Source: Anaerolineae bacterium (GTDB lineage Bacteria; Chloroflexota; Anaerolineae; 4572-78; J111). From it: DNA of 8,863 nucleotides. The translations under genes and the position numbers were made by a program. How positions within the stretch are numbered: the stretch's first letter is position 1; each line of letters starts with the position of its first letter. Shown in pieces: positions 1-6,450 of this stretch. Under the pieces are notes generated by a model, which made no database searches, had not been told where the DNA came from, and was given only the letters and a program-made list of their open reading frames with translations. The stretch is from positions 1 to 8,863 of the forward strand of contig JAGRCC010000404.1 of NCBI GenBank assembly GCA_020433785.1. Direction: 5' to 3'.

Positions 1-470
1 GGTACGATTGGAGTTTAGTGGAGAAGCACGCCGATATCTACCGCTTTGCCAAAAGCGTCATCGCCCTGCGTAAGGCGCATCCTGTTTTTCGGCGTCGCAA
101 ATTTTTTACGGGGTCAGATATCAACGGCGACCGCTTCCCGGATATTCGCTGGTACAACACCGACGGCCGCGACGCCACCTGGTCCGGCGTCAGCCGCATG
201 CTGATGTTAACCCTGGATGGTTCAAAAGAAGAAATCGGCGCGAACCGGGATGATGTCGATGTCTTGATGATGTTCAACACCCATATCAGACCCAATCTGT
301 TTACCTTGCCGTTGACCCCGCACGGCAAAGCCTGGCAGCTGGTGATCGATACTAGTTTGCCCTCGCCGCTCGATATTCACTGGCCGGAACAAACCATTAA
401 TCTGCCGCCTTCTAAAAAGCACTATCTGGTCAAACCGCGTTCGACCGTGGTCCTGTTCTCGAATTGGTAG
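1..470 (+). CDS. glgX: Glycogen debranching enzyme (GlgX/isoamylase, GH13), C-terminal part only
   Basis: This is the 3' end of a gene that begins before the window; the frame is open from base 3 and stops with TAG at 468-470, leaving about 155 residues. The GTG at 18 is not the start, because the preceding codons read YDWSL, matching the W-x-L-x-EKHAD-x-x-RF stretch that follows the catalytic barrel in GlgX/TreX/isoamylase proteins. Further family marks are ALRKAHPVFRRRKFF, DIRWYNTDG, a WSGVSR-ML segment (the WS-x-x-SR variant rather than the E. coli-like EDW form) and a C-terminal beta domain with VLMMFNTH and a terminal VVLFSNW. The family hydrolyses alpha-1,6 branch points of glycogen or limit dextrins in the cytoplasm; the catalytic barrel lies outside the window, so activity cannot be judged here. 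The gene converges on the minus-strand operon to its right. GlgX versus a TreX-type bifunctional enzyme cannot be separated from this tail. Confidence 0.88.
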   Translation, partial: YDWSLVEKHADIYRFAKSVIALRKAHPVFRRRKFFTGSDINGDRFPDIRWYNTDGRDATWSGVSRMLMLTLDGSKEEIGANRDDVDVLMMFNTHIRPNLFTLPLTPHGKAWQLVIDTSLPSPLDIHWPEQTINLPPSKKHYLVKPRSTVVLFSNW

Positions 471-512
471 TGAGTATTAACCCAAGCGACAGAACCACAT
501 TTAATCGTAGAA

Positions 513-596
513 TAGACAGGACCTTCGGCAAGATTTACGGGATTTTCTTTGACAGAAAAACTTCAATAATCTTGGCAATCTTGTAAATCCTGTCTA
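513..596. repeat. AT-rich imperfect inverted repeat between convergent genes (possible bidirectional terminator or small palindromic repeat)
   Basis: The outer arms TAGACAGGA (513-521) and TCCTGTCTA (588-596) are exact reverse complements. The flanking inner sequences are imperfect complements rich in CAAGATT-like words (529-535 on the + strand; its complement-like words at 565-584). The middle holds a perfect 6-bp hairpin, TTTTCT (543-548) with AGAAAA (554-559) and a 5-base loop, close to the centre of symmetry. A T-run (598-602) follows the right arm, so the glgX transcript could end here; the minus-strand operon also reads into it. Words such as AATCTTGTAAATCCTGTCTA recall dispersed intergenic repeats I have seen in other bacterial genomes, but copy number cannot be assessed here. 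Confidence 0.5.
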
Positions 597-620
597 ATTT
601 TTCCTCAAAGTGTTTTCTTA

Positions 621-1601
621 TTACAAATGGACTAACGTCCCTAACCCTTGCCCCTCGGCCTCCCGCACAATGGCCGAGGCGGCTGAGGCATCCTGCACGG
701 CTACCCCCACCGATTTAAAAAAGGTAATTTCCTGCGGCGACTCTCGACCCGGAATTTGCCCGTTCACAATCGAACCCAGTTCGCCGTGAATGTCCACTTT
801 GCTGATAATATGTTTATGTAACGGGATGAGTAAATCCCCGGCTTCGGCCAGACAGGCTTGCAGCGAGTCAACCACGATCTTCGCTTTTTTGACCGTAACC
901 GGGTCAACTTCCTGCATATGAGGCGCATACGACCCGACGCCGGTGATATGAGTTCCCGGCGACAGGTGGTTACCGTCAAAAACCGGTTCTTCCGAGGTGG
1001 TGGCGGTGATGATGATGTCGGCCCCCTCAACCGCCGCCTGTCGCGACATTGGCAGTTCCACCTGGGGCGCAGACGCCCAGCCGGCGATCTCCTGCGCAAA
1101 CGCCTCAACCGACGATGGCGTCCGACCCACGATCCGCACGGTGGTGATGTCCCGAACCACGCAGGCCGCCTCAAGTTGGGCGCGAGCTTGAACGCCGGAG
1201 CCAAAAACGGTCACAATGTGAGCATCGGGCCGGGCCAACAAATCGGTCGCCAGACCGCCGCCCGCGCCGGTACGCAAGGCCGTTAAAGCTTCGCCGTTGA
1301 CGATGGCTTTCGGTTGGCCGGTATCCGGATCAAAAACGGTGGCCAGCGCGATCACCGCCGGCAGTCCTTTCGCCGGATTATCGCCCCAAATCGAGACGGC
1401 TTTAACGGCCAGTTCGCGGCTGTCCCTCAGAAAAGCGGGCATCAGCAGCAGTAAGCCTTGGTCGGTGGTGAGGCGGGTGCGCAGGGGCATATCGGCCCGG
1501 CTGTCCGAAAGCTGCCCGAATGCGCGGCGCATCACTTCGATGGCGTCGGCCATGGGTAGAGCGCGGCGGACATCTTCGGCGGAGAGAATACGGAGTTGCA
1601 T
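621..1601 (-). CDS. Ornithine cyclodeaminase / mu-crystallin family NAD(P)-dependent oxidoreductase
   Basis: A 326-residue cytoplasmic protein of the OCD/mu-crystallin/alanine dehydrogenase family, near the usual 310-350 aa. The N-terminal part carries P39-L-R-T-R, which aligns with the substrate-carboxylate arginine region, and LAVK (K67), the position of the catalytic lysine. It continues with N-P-x-K-GLP, NGEALTALRTGA (R110) and a Rossmann turn FGSGVQARAQLEA (about 133-145). Late marks are VVDSLQACLAEAGDLLIPL (243-261), GELGSI, G-x-x-PGR and EITFFKSVGVAVQD (291-304). At the site where true ornithine cyclodeaminases have Asp (G-x-D-x-PG), this protein reads VGSYAP (222-227). It is therefore more likely an amino-acid dehydrogenase or cyclic imine reductase than a genuine ornithine cyclodeaminase. 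The ATG at 1601 was chosen because a GAGGT Shine-Dalgarno lies 9-10 bases before it; an in-frame ATG at 1685 would overlap the upstream gene and add non-family residues. It lies 31 bp after the permease gene, probably in the same transcript. Confidence 0.87.
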   Translation of the reverse strand: MQLRILSAEDVRRALPMADAIEVMRRAFGQLSDSRADMPLRTRLTTDQGLLLLMPAFLRDSRELAVKAVSIWGDNPAKGLPAVIALATVFDPDTGQPKAIVNGEALTALRTGAGGGLATDLLARPDAHIVTVFGSGVQARAQLEAACVVRDITTVRIVGRTPSSVEAFAQEIAGWASAPQVELPMSRQAAVEGADIIITATTSEEPVFDGNHLSPGTHITGVGSYAPHMQEVDPVTVKKAKIVVDSLQACLAEAGDLLIPLHKHIISKVDIHGELGSIVNGQIPGRESPQEITFFKSVGVAVQDASAASAIVREAEGQGLGTLVHL

Positions 1602-1632
1602 GGTTTTGTGACCTCGTGGGTATGAATTTGGC

Positions 1633-3126
1633 CTAGCCACCCCCATAGATGGCCAGCACAATTTGGGGTGTAAGGTTGGCTTCAATATAGCCGGCCACCA
1701 ACAGCATCGGCACGACTAAAAAGATCAAAATCTTGAGAAAATTGGCGATGGTCAATAGCAGCGCCTGACCAATGTCGAAACCCCGGGGCGGCGAAATTAA
1801 CGCCGCTCCAATTCGCAAAGCAAAGGCCATGCCGATGATAATGGCGGGAATTTCTAAAATGCCGTGGGGCAGAATAAATGCGCCCATAAAAATCCAGGGA
1901 TTATAATTAAGCTGCACCACCTGCGCAATCAAAAAACTAACCACCCCGGCGTTAATCAACGTCAGAATCAGGGTTAAAGATCCGAACGAAAAGACGCTGA
2001 TAATCCCGGCCAGCACGATAACGCGCAGATTGTTGAAAAAGATAGCTGACGTAGACACTTCAGGTAAAAACTGAATTTTTTGGACGCTGGTAAACGTTTC
2101 GGGCGAGATATGTTCCAGAGGAAAGGCCCCGGCCGGGATCGGGAAGCGGTGAGCAAACATACTCCCCAAAACCACCGCAGCCACAACAACAATCAAGATC
2201 GTCAAAAACGCCGGAGTTTGCTCTTTCAACAGATAGGGGATGTCGTGCCGGTAAAAACGCAGCAGATTGAACTTAGCCGTATTCGTTTCACCTCGTTTGC
2301 CGGCTAACTCCGGCGGGCGCAGGAAATACCCTTTAAAGTCACGCCAAATATTTTTGAGATGGAGTTCATCCAATTCTTTGGATAAGATGTCCTCGCGATT
2401 GAAAATACGGATGCCCATGCGGATCAAAATCAAATCGACCACCAACAAAGCCACCACAAACCACCATAGCGCCTGATATTCGGCGTAAAACATCACAATA
2501 CTTTGGGCCTGGATCAGCAAGGCCATTGGAATAATGATAAAACTGGCCAGCAGGTTAGCCGCTCTAACGCTGGTGGTCTGGCTGGAGACCACCACCGCTC
2601 CGGAAACCATTACCAACGCCTCGACCGTGTTGAGCATAAACATGAGCAGCGTTAAATCCAGCGGCGGCACCCACGGCGGCGAGGTAAAAAAGCGGCTGAC
2701 CAGAAAAACCGTTATGCCCAAATAACTCGCCAGCAGCGGCAGCATCAGCGACGACAGCATCTTGCCCATATAGAGTTCAAGATCGGTCAACGGCATCGAC
2801 AAAATCGGCTCGATACTATTGCGCTCTTTTTCCCCCACGAATGACTCAAGCGCGATGATCAGCGAAAAGGAAATGGGGAAAAAGCCGACAATCATCAGCA
2901 AAAACGGATTGATCCGCTCGACCAAGATCGGGTCGGTAAAGCGAGAAACCCAGTTAGTGGCCCAGCGCGACGTAAAATCCATTAAGAAGGGAAAAATTAG
3001 GGTCAGGATCACAATCGGCGTGACAATACGCCAATCTTTCAAGCTATCGCGCAATTCACGCCGAGTAATCACCAGCGCCGAAGCCAAACCACTCCGCTTT
3101 CGCCGGGGGATAGATTGAACAGCCAT
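1633..3126 (-). CDS. Membrane protein: ABC-2 type permease fused to a SpoIIM (DUF95) domain
   Basis: A 497-residue integral membrane protein with two recognisable halves. Residues 1-240 look like an ABC-2/NatB-type permease: a basic N-terminus, ITRRELRDSLKDWR (20-33) before the first membrane segment (about 34-49), then the cytoplasmic motif ESFVGEKERNSIEPILSMPL (94-113) with LELYMGKMLSS, the coupling region that contacts the ATPase in this family. Further membrane segments lie near 74-93, 125-146, 157-180, 190-210 and 221-240. A soluble linker (241-300) has charged, basic stretches. Residues 303-490 match stage II sporulation protein M (DUF95): a membrane segment at 304-321, an external loop, FFNNLRV (363-369), several hydrophobic segments and the hallmark LPHGILEIPAI (419-429). 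The ATG at 3126 is supported by a GGAGG ribosome binding site about 10 bases upstream. No ATPase gene is in the window. Substrate is unknown; export of lipid, ion or peptide are all possible. Sporulation is not implied, since SpoIIM domains are common in non-sporulating bacteria. Confidence 0.85.
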   Translation of the reverse strand: MAVQSIPRRKRSGLASALVITRRELRDSLKDWRIVTPIVILTLIFPFLMDFTSRWATNWVSRFTDPILVERINPFLLMIVGFFPISFSLIIALESFVGEKERNSIEPILSMPLTDLELYMGKMLSSLMLPLLASYLGITVFLVSRFFTSPPWVPPLDLTLLMFMLNTVEALVMVSGAVVVSSQTTSVRAANLLASFIIIPMALLIQAQSIVMFYAEYQALWWFVVALLVVDLILIRMGIRIFNREDILSKELDELHLKNIWRDFKGYFLRPPELAGKRGETNTAKFNLLRFYRHDIPYLLKEQTPAFLTILIVVVAAVVLGSMFAHRFPIPAGAFPLEHISPETFTSVQKIQFLPEVSTSAIFFNNLRVIVLAGIISVFSFGSLTLILTLINAGVVSFLIAQVVQLNYNPWIFMGAFILPHGILEIPAIIIGMAFALRIGAALISPPRGFDIGQALLLTIANFLKILIFLVVPMLLVAGYIEANLTPQIVLAIYGGG

Positions 3127-3139
3127 ATCGACTGAGCCT

Positions 3140-3320
3140 CCAAAAATGGGATTAAGGTTAGGGTGATCTATTGTAGGGATTTGATTTTAGCGTTAACAAA
3201 TTCTACCTTACGTATCTTCAAAACACAAGCACCAAAAATTCTAAAAAGGGCTGTGTTCACCAACCAGTTTGCGCCACGGTTCCTTTTGAACTACAGCGCA
3301 GCGACGGCCAAAAATGGGAT
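3140..3320. repeat. 13-bp exact direct repeat in the divergent intergenic region
   Basis: CCAAAAATGGGAT occurs at 3140-3152 and again at 3308-3320, start-to-start distance 168 bp. The left copy lies next to the permease ribosome binding site. The 355-bp gap 3127-3481 otherwise holds only the candidate promoters and the 14-bp repeats; I see no convincing small gene in it. Confidence 0.4.
3170..3199 (-). promoter_or_regulatory. Candidate sigma70-type promoter for the permease-OCD operon
   Basis: Read on the minus strand, TTGTTA (3199-3194, 4 of 6 to the -35 consensus) and TACAAT (3175-3170, 5 of 6 to the -10 consensus) are separated by 18 bases. Transcription would begin near 3163, leaving a leader of about 37 bases with the GGAGG ribosome binding site. 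The region is AT-rich, so chance matches are possible. Confidence 0.38.
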
Positions 3321-3353
3321 CATCCGGCGACCAAACGCGAGAACCACGACATA

Positions 3354-3382
3354 TTGACCCGCGCCGATCAGCTTGGTAAAAT
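3354..3382 (+). promoter_or_regulatory. Candidate sigma70-type promoter for the LAL regulator gene
   Basis: TTGACC (3354-3359, 5 of 6 to TTGACA), an exact 17-base spacer, then TAAAAT (3377-3382, 5 of 6 to TATAAT). This is the best promoter-like match in the window. Predicted start is near 3389, giving a leader of about 93 bases before the GTG at 3482. One copy of a 14-bp direct repeat fills most of the spacer and another lies just downstream of the predicted start, so the promoter could be repressed or autoregulated. Confidence 0.5.
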
Positions 3383-3413
3383 AACTCAAATTACGCCCTG
3401 CCGATCAGTATGG
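3363..3413 (+). repeat. Pair of 14-bp direct repeats flanking the predicted start of the LAL gene transcript
   Basis: GCCGATCAGCTTGG (3363-3376) and GCCGATCAGTATGG (3400-3413) agree at 12 of 14 positions, including an exact 9-base core, and are 37 bp apart start to start. The first occupies the spacer of the candidate promoter and the second lies around +12 to +25. The placement suits an operator pair, but no protein can be assigned. Confidence 0.5.
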
Positions 3414-3481
3414 AGAATTTTCACCTTACTCCCTACTCCCTGATACCATTCGAGCCAATTTTAGGATGCGTAGGATAGATC

Positions 3482-6235
3482 GTGTCCAACCCACTGTTAA
3501 CTACGAAGTTATACGTTCCTCATCCGCAAACCGGACAGCGCCTTGTGCCGCGGCCTCATCTCGTGGCGCGTTTGAACCGAGCGCTGAGTACCCGGCTGAC
3601 CCTTATCTCCGCCCCGGCCGGTTTTGGTAAAACCACCCTTTTAACCGAATGGATTCCCCAAAGTCAACGTGCCGTCTGTTGGCTCTCGCTCGATGAGGCT
3701 GATAATGACTTGGCCCAATTTTTGACCTACTTCATCGCCGCATTACAGCAGTTCAAGGCCGATCTAGGGCAGAGCTACCTGGCAGCGCTCCAATCGCCCC
3801 AGCCGCCTGCCGTCGAACCGTTGATTACCACCCTGGTCAATGAGCTTAGTCAGACACCGGCTGAAGTGGCGCTGATTTTGGACGATTATCACCTGATCCA
3901 ACTACCGGCCATCCACTCGGCGGTGGCCTTTTTGTTAAACAACTTACCACCCAATATGCACCTGATTATGACCAGCCGGGCCGATCCACCCTTGCCGCTG
4001 GCCCGACTGCGGGCACGCGCTCAACTCACCGAGCTACGCCTGGCCGATTTGCGCTTTACCCTGGCCGAAGCCACCACGTTCTTTCATCAAACCAAAGATT
4101 TACCGCTCCCGGCCGAGCAAATCCAGGAACTGGAAGCCCGCACCGAAGGCTGGGGAGCCGGGTTGCAATTGGCGGCGCTCTCGCTGCAAGGCTTGGATGC
4201 TGACGGGGTTTCGCGCTTTATCCGCGACTTCACCGGCAGCCACCACTATGTCTTTGACTACCTGGCCGAGGACGTTCTCCACCAGCAGCCACCCGAAATT
4301 CAACATTTCCTGCTGCACACCTCGATCTTGAGCCGCTTGTGTGCGCCTTTGTGCGATGCCGTTCTGGGTCAGACCGACAGCGAAATAATGAAAGGCGAGA
4401 CTTCATCCAATATCCTTGAGTATCTTAAACGCGCCAACCTCTTCCTGGTTCCTCTCGACGACCGGCGGCACTGGTACCGTTATCATCACCTCTTTGCCGA
4501 CTTCCTGCGCGACCGGCTAACCCGTGACATCGGTCAGGCGGGCGTAAATGCGCTGTACCGGCGCGCTCGGGTGTGGCACGAGCAGCACAACGCGGTTGAA
4601 GAAGCCATCAACTACGCTCTGGCCGGTCGCGATTGGGCCGGGGCGGTCAAGTTAACCGAGCAGCTCGCCACGTCGCTGTGGACCAGTTCCCGCTATATCC
4701 TGACCTGGTTAAAGACGCTGCCCGAAGAGGAGATCAACCAATCGCCCGATTTGTGCATCTGGTATTCCACCTGGCTGACCATGGGCGGCGAGTTCAATCG
4801 GGCCGAACAGATGCTGAACAATGCCGAGCGCATTACCCGCACCAGCGGTAATCTTTCACCCCTGACAGGTGTCCACGTCAACCGGGCCACTATCGGCTTT
4901 CTGCGCGGTGATGCCCACTACACCTTTGAAAATGCCAGGCAGGCACTGGCATACTTCGACGACGGCAATAAGTTTGTTCACCATCGGGTCATGGAGATAC
5001 TGGCCCGGGGTCACTTCCTAAAAGGCGAGCTGGCCGAGGCCGAGCGCGTTTGGGCCGAAACAATGGCCCTGGCCCAGGCCGCCGATAACCAACGCACCTT
5101 GCTGTTTGCCCGAGCCGCTCAGGGTGAATTACAACGAGCCCGGGGCCAACTACGCCGCGCGGCCCAGCTCGATCAGGAGCTGCTGCGTCTAATCGGCGAG
5201 CGCCCGGCTGATGTCATCAAAATTAGGGCGCTGGCCCGCCTGGCGAGCCTCCACTACGAGTGGCACCAATTAGGCCAGGCGCAGCAGTATGCCCACCAAG
5301 CCCTGGAACTGGCCGGACAGACGCAGCGAGAAATATTTGCCCGTTTAGCTTACTTGACGCTGGCGCGGATCGATGTGGCACTGGGCGAAGCGGATAAGGC
5401 GGTTACGATGCTTGAGCAGGCAAAAGTGTTGGCCCAGCGAATGGGTGGCGAACAGCCCCTGCGCGAAGTCAACGCCGCCCAAGTTCGATCGTGGCTGGCC
5501 CAGGCTCGCGCTTCATCCGGCCTTTCGGCGGAGGTCGCCGGCCAGAGCTTGACCGCAGCCACAAACTGGGCCGACGCACAGCACCTTGACCCGCACAATG
5601 AATTGTCCTACGAAGGTCAAGTGACCTATATTGCCCTTTGCCGGGTCTTCATTGCCCGGCATCGACCCGACCAAGCGATTAACCTGCTGGAGCGGCTACT
5701 GCCTTCGGCGGAGGCGGCCGGCCGGCAGGGCGAAGTCATCGAGATGCTGGCCCTCAAAGCGCTGGCCTACCAGGCTTATTATCAACCTAATCAGGCCCTG
5801 ACCACACTCATTCAGGCCCTCAGCCTGGCCGAACCGGAGGGCTACATCCGAACCTTTGTCGATGAAGGCCTCCCGATGGCCCAACTCATGCTAACCCTCA
5901 GCCAGCGCCCCTCGGCTGTCAACCGGGCTTATCTCGATACCCTCCTGGCAGCCTTCCCTGATTTCGGACTGATGATGGACAATGTCAGCGATGACACACC
6001 GCCTGTCGTCACGCATCAACTGGATACCGTCAATCTCATTGAGCCTTTAAGCAATCGCGAACTTGAAATCCTGGCGCTCATGGCCCAGGGCTTAACCAAC
6101 GGTGAAATCGCCCAACAAGTTTTCATCTCGGCCCAGACGGTCAAGGTCCATACCCGCAACATCTACGGCAAGCTGGGCGTCAACAGCCGGCGACAGGCCG
6201 TTACCAAAGCTCTGGCTTTGGGCCTATTAACCTGA
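3482..6235 (+). CDS. LAL-type (MalT-like) LuxR family transcriptional regulator with STAND ATPase
   Basis: A 917-residue cytoplasmic regulator of the size typical for MalT/LAL proteins. The N-terminus TTKLYVP (7-13) and RPHLVARLN are family marks. The STAND ATPase has Walker A APAGFGKTT (44-52), Walker B LILDDYHLI (131-139), the sensor stretch IMTSRADPPLPLARLRA (162-178), TEGWGAGLQLAALSL (221-235) and the winged-helix part with YRYHHLFADFLR (332-343). Residues about 370-830 are alpha-helical TPR-like repeats, presumably the ligand-sensing arm. The C-terminal LuxR HTH (about 854-917) reads LSNRELEILALMAQG, then GEIAQQVFIS, TVKVHTRNIYGKLGV. Known members bind ATP and a small inducer, oligomerise and activate transcription; the inducer here is unknown. 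GTG at 3482 is the only usable start: a TAG stop lies two codons upstream in frame, and AGGA (3472-3475) sits 6 bases before it. The gene is single, diverges from the permease operon and is closed by a strong terminator. Confidence 0.95.
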   Translation: MSNPLLTTKLYVPHPQTGQRLVPRPHLVARLNRALSTRLTLISAPAGFGKTTLLTEWIPQSQRAVCWLSLDEADNDLAQFLTYFIAALQQFKADLGQSYLAALQSPQPPAVEPLITTLVNELSQTPAEVALILDDYHLIQLPAIHSAVAFLLNNLPPNMHLIMTSRADPPLPLARLRARAQLTELRLADLRFTLAEATTFFHQTKDLPLPAEQIQELEARTEGWGAGLQLAALSLQGLDADGVSRFIRDFTGSHHYVFDYLAEDVLHQQPPEIQHFLLHTSILSRLCAPLCDAVLGQTDSEIMKGETSSNILEYLKRANLFLVPLDDRRHWYRYHHLFADFLRDRLTRDIGQAGVNALYRRARVWHEQHNAVEEAINYALAGRDWAGAVKLTEQLATSLWTSSRYILTWLKTLPEEEINQSPDLCIWYSTWLTMGGEFNRAEQMLNNAERITRTSGNLSPLTGVHVNRATIGFLRGDAHYTFENARQALAYFDDGNKFVHHRVMEILARGHFLKGELAEAERVWAETMALAQAADNQRTLLFARAAQGELQRARGQLRRAAQLDQELLRLIGERPADVIKIRALARLASLHYEWHQLGQAQQYAHQALELAGQTQREIFARLAYLTLARIDVALGEADKAVTMLEQAKVLAQRMGGEQPLREVNAAQVRSWLAQARASSGLSAEVAGQSLTAATNWADAQHLDPHNELSYEGQVTYIALCRVFIARHRPDQAINLLERLLPSAEAAGRQGEVIEMLALKALAYQAYYQPNQALTTLIQALSLAEPEGYIRTFVDEGLPMAQLMLTLSQRPSAVNRAYLDTLLAAFPDFGLMMDNVSDDTPPVVTHQLDTVNLIEPLSNRELEILALMAQGLTNGEIAQQVFISAQTVKVHTRNIYGKLGVNSRRQAVTKALALGLLT

Positions 6236-6284
6236 CCCCGTAAGCGCAGCCGCCGCCTGTTACCCTAACAAACGTCTTCAGAAG

Positions 6285-6309
6285 CCCACCTAACCCCGGT
6301 GGGTTTTTT
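6285..6309 (+). terminator. Rho-independent terminator of the LAL regulator gene
   Basis: CCCACC (6285-6290) pairs perfectly with GGTGGG (6298-6303) around a 7-base loop. The stem can extend outward through a G-T and two A-T pairs. Six T residues follow immediately (6304-6309), then G and three more T. It lies about 50 bp past the LAL stop codon, separating that gene from the peroxidase cluster. Confidence 0.87.
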
Positions 6310-6374
6310 GTTTCCCACCCAATACCACCAAATATACCCCGTCATGGGTGATGCCGCTACCACCGCCCGTCGGA

Positions 6375-6400
6375 TATACTGACCTCAATAAGTTCAATAA
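6375..6400 (+). promoter_or_regulatory. Weak candidate -10 box and tandem TCAATAA repeat upstream of the peroxidase cluster
   Basis: TATACT (6375-6380) matches the -10 consensus at 5 of 6 positions, but there is no good -35 hexamer at normal spacing (GC-rich DNA precedes it). This would fit a promoter that needs an activator. Just downstream, TCAATAA occurs at 6385-6391 and 6394-6400, a 9-bp period. A promoter is expected somewhere between the terminator and the ATG at 6451, but this exact assignment is weak. Confidence 0.28.
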
Positions 6401-6450
6401 ACCTTAGCCAATCAAATTCAAAATCAATGAATCAAAAGGGAGACTATACA

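Noticed and set aside
858..1286. Plus-strand 142-codon frame opposite the OCD-family gene
   Set aside because: The minus strand there encodes conserved OCD-family motifs throughout; the plus-strand product is Arg/His-rich and resembles nothing.
1602..1685. Upstream ATG at 1685 as start of the OCD-family gene
   Set aside because: It would overlap the permease end and add residues not found in the family; GAGGT is correctly placed for the ATG at 1601.
3163..3357. 64-codon frame in the divergent intergenic region
   Set aside because: No convincing Shine-Dalgarno, low-complexity composition, and it overlaps both candidate promoters.
3418..3424. TTTTCAC before the LAL gene, matching one arm of the palindrome at 7811-7827
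   Set aside because: Only a 7-base half-site without its partner arm; too short to claim a shared operator.
3428..3441. Tandem ACTCCCT repeat before the LAL start
   Set aside because: Just two 7-base copies, with no link to a recognised element; treated as chance.
6427..6450. ATG at 6427 as start of the 211-aa protein
   Set aside because: The best Shine-Dalgarno (AAGGGAG) lies between 6427 and 6451 and serves the second ATG.
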